Shown here one piece after another: positions 1 through 11,616 of a stretch of 64,000 nt of DNA. The translations under genes were made by a program, and so were the position numbers. The notes beneath the pieces were generated by a model, which did not search any database, was not told where the DNA came from, and was given only the letters and a program-made list of their open reading frames with translations. Position 1 is the stretch's first letter. Each line of letters begins with the position of its first letter. This stretch comes from Rhabditophanes sp. KR3021 (lineage: Eukaryota; Nematoda; Chromadorea; Rhabditida; Alloionematidae): NCBI GenBank assembly GCA_963281155.1, contig CAUJLY010000003.1:2976001-3040000 (forward strand), given 5' to 3'.

Positions 1-206
1 GAAAGGTTCCCCAACGGGAAATACATTACTTTACTTTAGTTGAATTATTTCAACTGATAATCTTAGTCGGAGTTGGATTTTCGGGAAATGATTTTGTTGA
101 AATATGTTTCCCATTGTTGATATTTTCGTTTATTCCAATCCGAGCCTTTGTTTTACCTATGATGTTTCCAAAAAGACATCTTCAAATATTAGATGACGAC
201 ACATAG
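1..206 (+). CDS. SLC4-family bicarbonate/anion transporter, C-terminal end only
   Basis: An open frame enters from the left edge (codons from position 3) and ends at TAG 204-206, giving 68 residues. It begins KVPQREIHYFTLVELFQL and has two hydrophobic segments, then PIRAFVLPMMF and a short acidic tail ending LDDDT. The P-x-R-x-I/M-H-x-FT start, the last two membrane helices and the PLR/PIR-x-x-x-LP motif are the usual end of SLC4 transporters, which move bicarbonate or related anions across the plasma membrane. The QREIHYFT wording seems closer to SLC4A11/AE-like members than to the Na-bicarbonate group, but this short tail cannot settle the subfamily. The rest of the gene is outside the window. 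Confidence 0.8.
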   Translation, partial: KVPQREIHYFTLVELFQLIILVGVGFSGNDFVEICFPLLIFSFIPIRAFVLPMMFPKRHLQILDDDT

Positions 207-867
207 AACAAACAAAAGTTAACATTTTCTTAATTTGTCTTATCTTCTTTCATTTACTGATTCTTATGCTAATTTTATATACAATTTTTCCATATACAAA
301 TAACTATTCAAAACAACTTCTTAGGCATGTCTTGACGTGCTATATTAACTAAATTATCACGCATGTAATTTGTATTATAAAGTATGATGTAAAAATTTAT
401 CATGCAAAAAAGTGAACAAATAAAAATATTCTTTAATATTACTTCCATTTTTTGTGATATATTGGCCACAGTCCTTTTTTGCCTATCAAATAACCTGACC
501 AAAAAGGCATTGGCTCAATTTTAAACACGCTTTTTATTGTTCTTTTCTTGTAGTTTCAAGAAAGTGTATTTTAGCCCACAGATTATTTGTACGATTTGTT
601 TTACCTTTTCCGTTAATATTGGTGCTTTTATGTTTGATAATAAAAAAAATTGCCTTGCCATTTATATTGTTCTGATAATTGTTTGTATGTAACCAATCAA
701 AGAGTAAAATTTAGAAAGGTCGTTACCTTTTACAACGTTGTATCTGTTGTGCTTAATTATTCACCAAAACATCCATCCTATATTCATGATATCCATAATA
801 TCATGTAATAATTTTAGTTAAATTTTGCCGTTATCAGGGCACCACCTATTTACAATTTCCAAGCCTC

Positions 868-975
868 TTTATTTTGTTTTATTTTGCTTTATTTTATTTA
901 GTTTTGGTTTATTTTATTTTGTTTAGTTTTGGTTTATTTTGTTTAATTTTGTTTTATTATATTATTTTATACTAA
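868..975. repeat. T-rich low-complexity tract (TTTTATTTTGTTTA-like)
   Basis: Irregular tandem runs of TTTTATTTTG / TTTAGTTTTGG occur for about 100 bp. This looks like simple-sequence expansion with no coding content. Confidence 0.7.
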
Positions 976-3121
976 TTCGAAGAGAAATATTATCCAAATA
1001 TTAAAATGTTATATATTCTACATGATTCACAAGCCATATGTCTCGAAGGCTTGCAGTGTGCTTTCAGACCATAAAAGCCTGCCGCCCTAAATTAGATAAA
1101 GCAAAATATTTATTTATAGGGCTATATGTGATGACAAGAGTTGAATTGGTGATTATGTAATGTATATAATGAAAATATAAGTGTAATAATAATTTTGTTT
1201 GTACTTGTGGCCGACTTTTATAAATTGTTGAAACGGAAGCCACGTCAACATTGGAAAGTGTTATCAATGGCTAGAAATGTGGGGTGAGAAGTACTTGTAG
1301 TTAAAAAGTGGTGGCGTTGAAGTTCACCAAAGTTCAAAATGAATTTAATCTTTTAACAACAAATTAATTGGTTAATGCTTATCTTGAGATAATCTCAGAG
1401 AACAAATGTAATATCATGTGTACCTTATCTCCAAAAGCAACACCCTCGCCACTACAATTTTAATTTCTTTTATATTTACGCTTTCATGGCTTTATTCTTG
1501 ACACTATCCATCACTCTATATATAGTATGCCCTAATCAAAGTCCTCCAAAGTAATTTATAATACTCAGAAGCAACTTTTTGCTCATCAAAAATTTCTAAA
1601 TTTATTAAGTTTATTATAAAATATTTGCCTCATATCATTATAACGTATTGTGAGTGAAATATAAAACTTACGACACCATTTGCCTTTAAAAAATTTATTT
1701 TCCAAACATTTAAACCAATTTAGTTAAGGCATCTCTTTCTTGAACTTCTTTGTGCCTTTCTTTTTCGCAAGCATTTTTTGAATTATCCTTTAAAAATTAT
1801 TTTTGTACAAGTATCAAGTTTATTTGAGCATATATGTTTGTGAGAACAAGGTTGGTAAAGATTATTGTGAAGTATTTTTTATTAATAGATGTTTAAGTAC
1901 GTAGACATAAGTGTGCAACAAAAAGGCGCGACCTGGGCATATCACACTTTATATTTAGTATATGAGGATTCCTTTGAATGGTTATGTATGCAGTAGCAGG
2001 AAAAAGTGTGTGGAGCAATTATGTTTACACGCCAACACTTTTCGATAATTACAATATGGTTGTTAATTATAGTTGAAATGAATTATGAGCGAGAAGGCAC
2101 GACACAGGAATTCGAACAAAAGTTATTTTGCCATAGAATACTTTGATATCATCCTTATTGATAATCACCCAAATACTATTTGGAAAAAGAGTGCCATTAG
2201 TTTTAATTGAAATTTAACGTAACTTTATTCGAGCACATATAGACTATAATATCGTAAATTGAAGTGTATTGAACCGTATTACACATGGTTTGATTTATTC
2301 GTTGTCAAAACAAAAATAATCAAAAGGGGCAGCATTTATTATTTATTACTATTATTGCTTTTAAATATTCCACCATATTAAATATATTCAAGCTAAATTA
2401 AATAAAAAAGGATATGTGTCATCATATACTATTCCACTTTAAAACATCCGCAACTATGTATTGTTAATTTCATGACTGTTTCAAATGATTTTTTTAAATA
2501 TTCAATTATTTAAAGAGTCAAATATATGTCCTTATTCCCTTAGGAATGAATTATATAAGAGTTATATGTAGTTATTTTATAAACTGGTTTAGCAAAAAAA
2601 TTAATTTAATAGAAATAAATGTGATTTGAGAACAAGTGTAAAATTTATTGTTTCGTACGAGCAGTATCATATTTATATTATTTTAAATCATATTTATATC
2701 ATATTTATTTTGTACTCTGGGATGTTTTCTGTCCTAAATAAAAGAATTTTGATATTTTATCTACAGAAGTATAGTTATTATTTTCTTGGTCCAAAAAGCG
2801 TCCTACACCAATTATCATATTTTTAGTTTCACCCCCATTTTCCAAGTTTCAAGCAAATTGTTGCCCAAGGAGAAATTATGAAATTTTGTAGTAAGTTCTA
2901 GTACAAGAAGGGTTATTTTTTATTATTTTATACTTCCTGTATTTGTTTGTTTTGTCGTACAATATCATTTTCGATGTATAATATTTATTATTCCGTGCTT
3001 GATTCCTTTTTTAAGTAATTTTTGTTGTTATTGTATGTTGAGATTGTTTGTATTGCTAATTTATTCGATATTCAAATGATTAGGTTCTTTTTTAAATGAA
3101 AACATGTTTAATTTTTGCCAG

Positions 3122-3245
3122 ATTTAAATTGACTAAATCGTGTAGTTTAAATTGACTAAATCATGTGTTTTAAATTAACTAAATCTGTAATTTAAATTAA
3201 CTAAATCATGTGTTTTAAATTGACCAAATCATGTAATTTAAATTG
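3122..3245. repeat. Tandem repeat, about 5 copies of a 21-24 bp unit
   Basis: The unit TTTAAATTGACTAAATCATG recurs about five times with small changes (TTAACTAAATCTGTAA, TTGACCAAATCATGTAA). It is a short minisatellite in the intergenic region upstream of SCYL2. Confidence 0.8.
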
Positions 3246-4266
3246 TTTAGGACAAATGCGTGGATAAGTTAGTGTAGTAGTATGTATTTTTATAGTTATA
3301 TTATTTTTTAGGACACATCACATTAATGATAATTAGAGGCATATATGTTGGCTCGGCTAGCAAAAAGACATGATAAACCTTCCATTAGGACTTTATCCAA
3401 ATTGAGTTTGTTGCGTCATTTCTGTCTTCTAATAAAAATACAGCTTGGTGTACATGGATAGCTTAAATTTAAAAGCCTGCCCCTCTTCATTACTCATTCA
3501 TGAGTATTTTTGCATAGGGTTGACGCAATGTCGCCCAGATGCCTTCGGCCAAGTCATTATTTAGATGAAGCACCATTAAAAGAATTAGAAAAATGAGATG
3601 TAGAAGCCAAAGATATGTAAAATAGTGTAAAAGAGATTTTTCAGTAAGGTTTATATGTTGCCTGATAAGATTAATTCTTTCATAAATTGCTTCATATTGC
3701 AACTATATTTATAGGATGTTTTTCATTTTAATCAACCAAAAATTGTTTTTGATATCATGCCATTCATGTTATTTTATTCATTTCATTTAACTTTTTTGCC
3801 ATTTCACCCTCTTTTAAGCACCTATGCTTCACCTCTCCTCACTTTTTTACTTTAACTCATTTATATTTACCCAAACACATATTTGTTCTGAGCGCACACG
3901 CGCCCCGTTTCAAACGTAATAATAATTTCCCAATATAGGAGTATGTAATAAAATTATTTATTATCTTTTTTATTCATCAATTTTTCACTTTTAACAATTT
4001 AATTGATTATCTTATTTTTTGTACGTATCATATTATAATATCAAAAGTATATTTGGTCTGCATTAAGAAGTAACCAACTTTTGACAAATTTATAATATAA
4101 TATTTTTACACAGAGTTTAATGATCTAATTACAGACATAGCTATTTTTGGTTAATCTTCATTTGAATACACTTATTTATTATTATCTTGCCGTTAAAAAC
4201 AATATTAAGAAACAGTTTCTACATATGTTTATTTAAAGGAATGCATTATATGTTTTTGCAAAAAAA

Positions 4267-7200
4267 ATGTCCTCCACTTTGCCTTCACAAGAAAAGCCGG
4301 GGTATGTGATTACAAATTTTTCAAACATGAATTTGAAATCATCTTCGGGTGCTTGTCAAGAATCTTCATCATCACCACTTTCTTCGCCTTTTAGCTCGCC
4401 GTCGCGACATACAGTGCCGGTTAGGAAAAATACGGATGCATCAGTTGCTCCTAATCAAAAATATGTTTACAGTCGAACTATTTCTAAGCAAGGTTCTGTT
4501 TCTCAAAACTCATTTGGTTCAAGAATGACAAGCCGCCCTTCTGTCACTTCTCCTAGTCCCACAGTTTTAGGACCAAATAGTGCATTAGAAAGACATTATC
4601 ATTCTCTTCAATACACAACAATCGTAGGTGGTCATTGGGGCAAATATGATGCCTTATCTTGTATCGGTGGAAAAGATGTCTCTATTTTGGTATTTGAACG
4701 TAAGAATAATATTAAAGCACCTTCACGATTTGGTCGGATTGCTAATAGCCTTACGTTGACAGAAATTTTGAAGTATGAAGTAACAACACTATCAAATTTA
4801 GCACACCCACGAATGGTCAGGGTCTTGCATTCTCTTGAGGACACAAAGTAATTAATCGCACATTAAATTTAATGCTTCTATTTCACCAATTTTAGGGAAA
4901 TGCTTGCCTTTGCTGTTGAACCGATATACATGAGTTTGGACATGCTAATGATAGAAAAGGGCGTTGAACGATTAGAAATGAAGCTCGGAGTTTTACAATT
5001 AATCGACGGAATTACATATCTTCATAACAAAGTTCATTTATTGCATTCCAATCTGGTACCTTCATCTATTTACATTTCTAAAAATAAGCAATGGAAAATA
5101 GCCGGGTTTGTTTATTAAAATTAAGCTAAAACAAAAACAAAAAACATATTAATCCTTCATAATGTGCTCTTCATATTCACATTCTGAGAAGTCATTGCGA
5201 ATAAGTTTTGCAACTCGCGACTTTACTCGGAGTTTATGTTTCATATAAAATCTGAAGATATCCTTTCAGAGCAGCTGCTGGTGAGTTGGCAACGAAGTGT
5301 CTTGATAGTATGGTTTCGACAATAGCTTTTGATGAATACTCTTTCTTGACAACAATCAACTTCTTTTTTGCTCTAATAACTTTGTAGAGAAATCTATCCT
5401 TGTTGTCAAAGACGAAGTCCCACTTGTGAGAATAGTTAAGAAATATCTGTGAACATCCATCCTTCTACCAAAGTTATCTGATTGACCAGCATATTTGATA
5501 GTATCGTGTTCATTCTGCAATATCCATTCATCAGCAAGAACAAGTGAACATATCATGATCTGTCTCCCTCTTTAGCTTTGAGTTGATCCAGCTGATTCTA
5601 GCTCACTCCAAGCCACCAGAATCTTCCTTAAAATAGTACGATAAGAATGAGTAATGTACATTAAATTTGATCATAATGTACAGGTAAATAGCCTGAGCTA
5701 GCATTCAAATTTCAAAATACGAAGTGTCAAATAACTGTTGGTACGTAGTCTGTTTAAATTTGATACTAAATAAAAGCACATATAAATAACTAGCATTCAG
5801 CTAAACACAAAATTAATAAAATAATAAAGTGCTGATCTAAAATCTTATTTTAATTGTTGCAGGTTTGGGTTTAGTGTTCGGGCCAATGATTCCAATTTAT
5901 TTCCTTGTTATACCTGGTCTAAAAAAGTGTCACCCGAATTACAACCTGATTTGGACTTTCTAGCACCAGAATACTTTTCTAATACTAACAATTTTGTCAC
6001 AAACTTGGCTGACGTATGGAGTTTCGGCTGTTTAGTGTGTTGGATATATACGGGTAAGTAATTCCAATCGTTATAAAAACTATTTACAATCATATTCTAC
6101 AATAATTCTTTAAACATAATGGAGTTACGTTTAATTTTTATCGTAACTTTTGTATAACTAAAATTATTTAAATTGTAATTTAAAGTAATTATTTAGATTT
6201 AAAGTAACTTTAAAGAACTATTACGTAATTATTACTCAAAAATATATGCACAATTTGTGACATGCGTGGGTGAATCGTTTTTGGTAAGCAAGGTTAGCAT
6301 TCCCAAAATAAATACACGACTATTCATCTATTTATTGATGATGAATAATTCAGCTTGAGTAAATATTTTTTAATTTAGATATTACAAAATTAGAGAATAC
6401 GACTATAAAAAAGGTTCATTTGTCTTTATGGCGAAATTTATGTATAATAAATGTTTGTTTACGGTAGCAATTGGAAAAACAAATGTTAAGGATGTAAAAA
6501 TGATATAAATTTGAAATGCGGGTGTATTTATTTATTTATATTGTACTTAATTTAGGAGGGAAAAGATTGATTGATGCTAAGCACAATTTGGATACATATC
6601 ATGTTATCGTGGATCAGCTGGATGTTGCATTAAATGCAATAGCCTGTGATTTAGGAGACCAACTGAAAAAAACACTCGAATCTGTATTAAGCACCAATGC
6701 AGAACAGAGGCCATCAATTAAAATATTGAGTTTAGCAAAGCATTTTGAAGATCCCGCTGTTTCGGTATTAAAACAACTTGATGACATATCACAAGTTTTC
6801 GACCCAACTCAAAAGAGTATTTTCCTCGGCCAAACATTAAAAGAAGTGTTGCCAACAATTCCTGAGCCTCTATGGTTTACACGTGTACTTCCTAGATTAG
6901 ATCAAAGTTTGAAAGATTGCCCCGAATTTCACCCACCTATATTTAATTCTTTATTGGTAATGCTTGACAAATGTGAATCACATAATATCCATAAACTGAA
7001 CTCTTGGTTTCATATAATTTTTGAAAACTGGCAGATGAATGGTATAATGTTCGCAGTGTTGGAAAATATGCATATCATTCTACGAAGACTCAACGATGCT
7101 GTAATCGAAGATAAATGCCTTGAAATATTGCAAAACATGTTAATGAGCAAGGACCATTCGGCAAGAAATCAGGCTGTAAAGACATGCCTAAAAACGACTG

Positions 7201-8200
7201 ATTTGCTTCCGTTGCCATTCATTCAAGAGGTTATATTTCCCGTCTTTCAAACATACGCGGACTATTTAGTTGACAATGCCTCCAGACAAATGGAATTAAT
7301 TGAGGTGTTGGAGCTACTAAGTGATAGATGTGATACTGAAACACTTGAAAAGTTAATTATCACAACATCGGAGGCAAATCTGTTGCATCCCGGAGTAGTG
7401 CATGCCAAATCAAAGTTAGTTCAACGCATTCTAATTTATGATGCCGCTAGATTAAGAAATTGTACTGTCATTGCCCATCACTTACTAAACCCACTAACAC
7501 TAGGGTTAGCTAATCTAGACCTAATTCCTGCCCATTTCGATGCAGTCATGTCATCTACTCGTTTCTTACTAGATGTGATTGAACAAATACGCTGTGATAT
7601 GGATGATTACAAAATTAAAACAGCTCAAAAAGGTTTCTCTGGAAATAGACGTGTTTCCATGAGTTCTAACCATTTACCAAGGCTAATGATTACAGCAGCT
7701 AATAACAGCTATAATCCAGATAATAGAAAAACGTCCTTCTTATCTGCTGACGGGCGCCTCGAAGACCCCAATTTCAGAAGAAACTCAAAAGACAGCCGCA
7801 GCTCGATGGATTCCGAATTTTCATTTAAATTAAGTAAAGCATCTGATGCAAGTGATGAATCTTGTAAACCGACATCTGAAAGTAGACGTAAATCATGGTT
7901 AGGCCAGTTTTCTAGTGTTTCTTTTGATCAACAAGGAACGCCATCTAATGGGACGAATGCGTCGCCGACAAGGTCAAAGTAACTATTAATTTATCCATCA
8001 ACTAATCAACACCTTCTAATTTTAGTAGTAGCAGACAAAGTGTCCGGGCAAAACCAAGTCTAAGGCCGCGATCCCCGGCAGTGTTTGGTGATAATTATGA
8101 CGGAACATCCTCTAAAAGAAAAGAGTCCGCTAAACCAAATTCCTTAAGTAATTTAGGGCATAATCTTGCTTGTACTATTTGGAAAACCTTTCAACAATAG
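4267..8200 (+). CDS. SCYL2: SCYL2-like pseudokinase (SCY1-like protein 2)
   Basis: Exons 4267-4847, 4896-5105, 5863-6053, 6556-7978 and 8026-8200 join in phase to 859 codons plus stop (human SCYL2 is about 930). A Ser-rich N-terminus is followed by NSALERHYHSL and a kinase fold of about residues 110-335. The fold is degenerate: the VAIK position reads VSILVFERK, the HRD position HSNLVP and the DFG position GFGFS, so catalysis is unlikely, as in known SCYL2. WSFGCLVCWIYTG marks the C-lobe. A HEAT-like helical region follows (from about 395), then a basic Ser-rich tail. SCYL2 proteins act in clathrin-mediated endosome/Golgi traffic. The start ATG is preceded by an A-rich run and is the first in frame. 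Introns 1 and 4 are about 47 bp; intron 2 is 757 bp and carries antisense coding debris. Confidence 0.9.
5181..5630 (-). pseudogene. Decayed antisense coding remnant in SCYL2 intron 2
   Basis: On the minus strand two overlapping frames read as plausible protein: one with DEWILQNEHDTIKYAGQSD (ORF 5356-5556), and after a frameshift one running through DNKDRFLYKVIRAKKKLIVV and VETILSRHFVANSPAAALKG before stops. Base composition is clearly less AT-rich than the introns with no ORF. The family is not recognised. It lies opposite to the host gene, like most other intronic remnants in the window. Confidence 0.5.
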
Positions 8201-8745
8201 TAATGAGTTTACTTCCAAAAAATAATAAGTTTACTTTCAACAAAATATTAAGTTTATGTTGCAATAATAAATCCATAAATATAGTTCTTAATTTTATTTC
8301 TGTACATACAAATATTCCATAAGTATAATAAATCATTCTCCTGTTATAAGTACAAAATATAGCTCTTCTTTAACTTCATTTACAACATCTATTACATTAT
8401 ATTTGCTATGTTTACAAGACCTAAGTTTATTTATGTAGTTTGCATAATTTTATGGGTAACATTAAAATAATATCACAATTTAATTGGTCTTTGAAAATGA
8501 GTCCCCATTGTCTTTTTGAATGAACACACCATCCATCATTTGAAGCTGATTGTTACCACAAAATCAATTGGTACATCTTAAAAAAGAATTTGAGGTCTAC
8601 CGTATCATATTTTTACCACAAAATAGATTAAGCTTTATGTAGCTTTTTTACTTCATAACATCAATGCGTTTTAAATGGTATGACCTAATCACTAGACTTA
8701 TACTCCATTCATCTTCAACTTTATCTAATATTCTTGGCTTACATA
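8201..8745. other. Convergent intergenic region between SCYL2 and the UNC-55-type receptor
   Basis: It should contain both 3' UTRs. AATAAA-type signals are abundant because of AT richness. No coding content is seen. Confidence 0.6.
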
Positions 8746-10299
8746 TCAAAAGCCATCTGGTTTAGGCTGGGCTGGAAAAATATTGCCGAAAGGAAAATAA
8801 GTCCAAAATGAGTTGGTAAAGTTATTAATATTCATAGGCATAGCTTGTAATCTAGAGGTTAAATTTGATGTTCGTGGCAATTGATGGGCAAGAGCTGATG
8901 TTGAACACATTATGAGATTATTGGGATTTAAAGAACATTCGGAAACATCAGTTACTCGTTCTGCGGGTAGTAATATTTCACGAATTAAGGGCTCAAAGCA
9001 ATGACTATTGTTTTCCAGATTTGGCAAGTATTTCTGAATAATAAAGGATGAATCCACACTTTTAATACTTGAAAGTAACATTAATAATTTGGCAAGTCTT
9101 CGTTCCGTTCCAGATACATCCTTTGTTTTGACGTATTCTTCAAAGCTGTATAAAATTCTATCTTGTATTAGTTCCACCTTTTCTCCATCTAATAAGTCTC
9201 TATTATCTGGAAAAAAAGTCTTTTATTGATTAAAACGGGGAATTTAATAGCATTTAAAGATAAACCATGCTTACAACACATATTTGAGGCATACCTTGAC
9301 TAAATAAGAGCAATGCCTTAATACATCCACATTCAACTGAATCTAATTTTAAAGAGCGCAATTTGTCCACGACAATTTTGTAATATCTCGCTGATTTCTC
9401 ATTGCTTAATAAGCTATTTTCAATACCGAACATAGGGAAAGAGTAATAATGAAGTAAAAAGAGGTGATACCAGCTCGATTTGAGTAAAGTGATTTGGTCT
9501 TCAAAATTCATGCATGTAAAGGCTTCGATGCATCTAGCATAATGAACAACCGGATACATTAATTGCTTATCTTTAAGGTGTATGTTAGTTAAGACATTTG
9601 ATAAAAAATTTTCTGCTGCTACAATTTGCCTCATTACATTCATATTTTGGATGTGTTCAATGTTGGAAGAGTTTAAGGATGTCGAAGGTAAATTAGTAAC
9701 AGGAGTAAATGACGTAGTTGAAAATATTGGATTAGGAAAATATGATTGACTTCGAATATTTGAGAAACCTTGTAAATTGTAACTGTACGGCAGGGACGAT
9801 GCTTGTATTCGGGCCCTCTGAACTAAAATATTATAAAAAATTGATATTTGGCGTGAAATAAATTAATATTTAAGACCATAAACAAAATCCTAAAGGATAT
9901 ATTATAAGATATTAATAGCCAAGATTAGCGTAAAGTGAATCAGAAAATAGATATGACGACTTAGCTATGTTTTATACCTTCTTTCCTCATTCCCATTCTA
10001 ATTGACTTCTTTAGACGACAAAATTGGCATTGATTTCGGGATGATACATCAATTATGCAGTCTTTGTTTCCGCGACAGGTATAACTTATACTTCTGCGAA
10101 TAGATCTCTTGAAAAAACTTTTGCAGCCTTCACAACTATATTGGCCATAATGCCGTCCACTTGCCTGAGAATTGCAAACAACACATAATAATTCTTCTTC
10201 AGAGGTTAAGTCTTTCTTGGCTTGTTTTATCTGAGTAGAATCAGATAAGCTACTAACGCCTGATAAAGTTGGTGAGTTATCACGTATATGGCTATACAT
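8746..10299 (-). CDS. unc-55: COUP-TF/UNC-55-type nuclear hormone receptor (NR2F)
   Basis: Minus-strand exons 10299-9978, 9822-9295 and 9206-8746 join in phase to 436 codons plus stop. The DNA-binding domain is at about residues 39-108: [15 protein letters not shown]-box region [14 protein letters not shown], second finger ending CQFC, then [19 protein letters not shown], the COUP-TF post-finger signature. The ligand-binding domain has the NR2F pattern: [44 protein letters not shown] and [19 protein letters not shown]-55 is a nuclear transcription factor, used in C. elegans to repress motor-neuron genes. RLKKS replaces the usual RLKKC, but that Cys is not a zinc ligand. The N-terminus may be longer in alternative transcripts. 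Introns are 155 and 88 bp. Confidence 0.9.
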
Positions 10300-11616
10300 T
10301 TTGTTTGAACTGTTCCATTGATAATCACTTATAATAATAGAAATTTTGTTACCTCTTGACAGTATAAGTAGCTCAATAGGTTTGAATTAACTAAAAAATG
10401 ACTAAGAAACAAATTAATTGAAAAATAATTTAGCCTAAGTATGAAAATTTGGAATGAATTTACTGAAACCTCCCGGATACAGTAAACGGCATTTTTTAAT
10501 GTCAGACAAAAGAATAAATAAGCTCGTAATAAACAAAGAAATAAAATCACATTGGTTCTGTTTAACACTTCAAAAATGCTACCCCAATCATTGAAGATGA
10601 CATTAAATATTAAGTCTTAATGTTACGCCTTTTGGCCAGCCACCACCAAGCTATTCTTTATATTTATTGACAAAGGGCAGTGCTGTATTCATCAACCCTG
10701 ATCCCTAGGCCTAATACACACGTTCCATCAAATAAATATGCCTCAAAAAAGTTAATATGCTTGAAGATTTATGTTAACAAATAAAGTCGCCGACATCTAC
10801 TACACACTCTAATATTATAAGTATCTAGTCGAAAATTAGTTAACAAAGAAGTTGTAAGGATATGTTCAATTAAGAGAACATGTTACCACATTTAAGTTGT
10901 GATTTGTGGCATAGCGGTATATATTAAATAAATGGTAATGCAAAAGTTAATTTTAAGTAACTAGTATAATTTATTTTTTGCCTTGTTAATTTAGTTGTTG
11001 CATAATTAATGGCCATTAGATTAAATATCCGCCGGTCCTTAAGAGCATTCCAAATAAATTATATTTGAATTAAAATTTGTAAGTAATGTGTATGTCTACT
11101 ATATTCATTAACTCAAGTTAGTTGTTAAAAAATAAAATCGAAAAGCCTTGGAATTGTTAAAGAATGCCCCAAATCATTCAAACCACACTAACCAAGGTCA
11201 TGCTTTTTGTAATTATGAGTCGACATTTATCACCACCCTTGTCGGTTCAGTTATTTAGTTATTATTATATTAACTTCCCGAATATGTTACCTGCCATTTT
11301 AAAGAGACTTGCGGTCATGGTAAAGTATTTATTTTACATTTAAATGTCTAACTTTTTGGTTTTAATAATTAGATTGATACAGTTCTTATGTCAAATTTTG
11401 ATTGATCATTCACACTAAAACGGAATTAGACGCGATTTGTTTAAACTAATATATTTATAAATACTTATAAACTTTTTTTGAGCTTTGTCGCAAATTGTTA
11501 AATTTAATAATGATATACTTGATACAAGATACATAGACAGTTAGATATGATTAAAAATATATTTATATGAGCCTTCCTTGTGTAAAAGTGACCCGATCTT
11601 CTTATTTTTACATTAT
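10300..11616. other. Intergenic region between rbf-1 3' end and the UNC-55-type gene promoter
   Basis: It is AT-rich. The one open frame of 79 codons on the minus strand (10329-10568) is hydrophobic and low in complexity and is not supported as a gene. Promoter elements of the receptor gene presumably lie here. Confidence 0.5.

Larger units (their letters stand above)
207..4266. other. Gene-poor AT-rich stretch
   Basis: No coding exon is supportable here. Open frames are under 75 codons and of low complexity. It should hold the 3' UTR of the SLC4 gene and the promoter of SCYL2. Two repeat tracts are listed separately. Confidence 0.6.

Noticed and set aside
10329..10568. Minus-strand 79-codon frame upstream of the nuclear receptor
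   Set aside because: Low-complexity hydrophobic sequence with no start context or phase link to the receptor exons.
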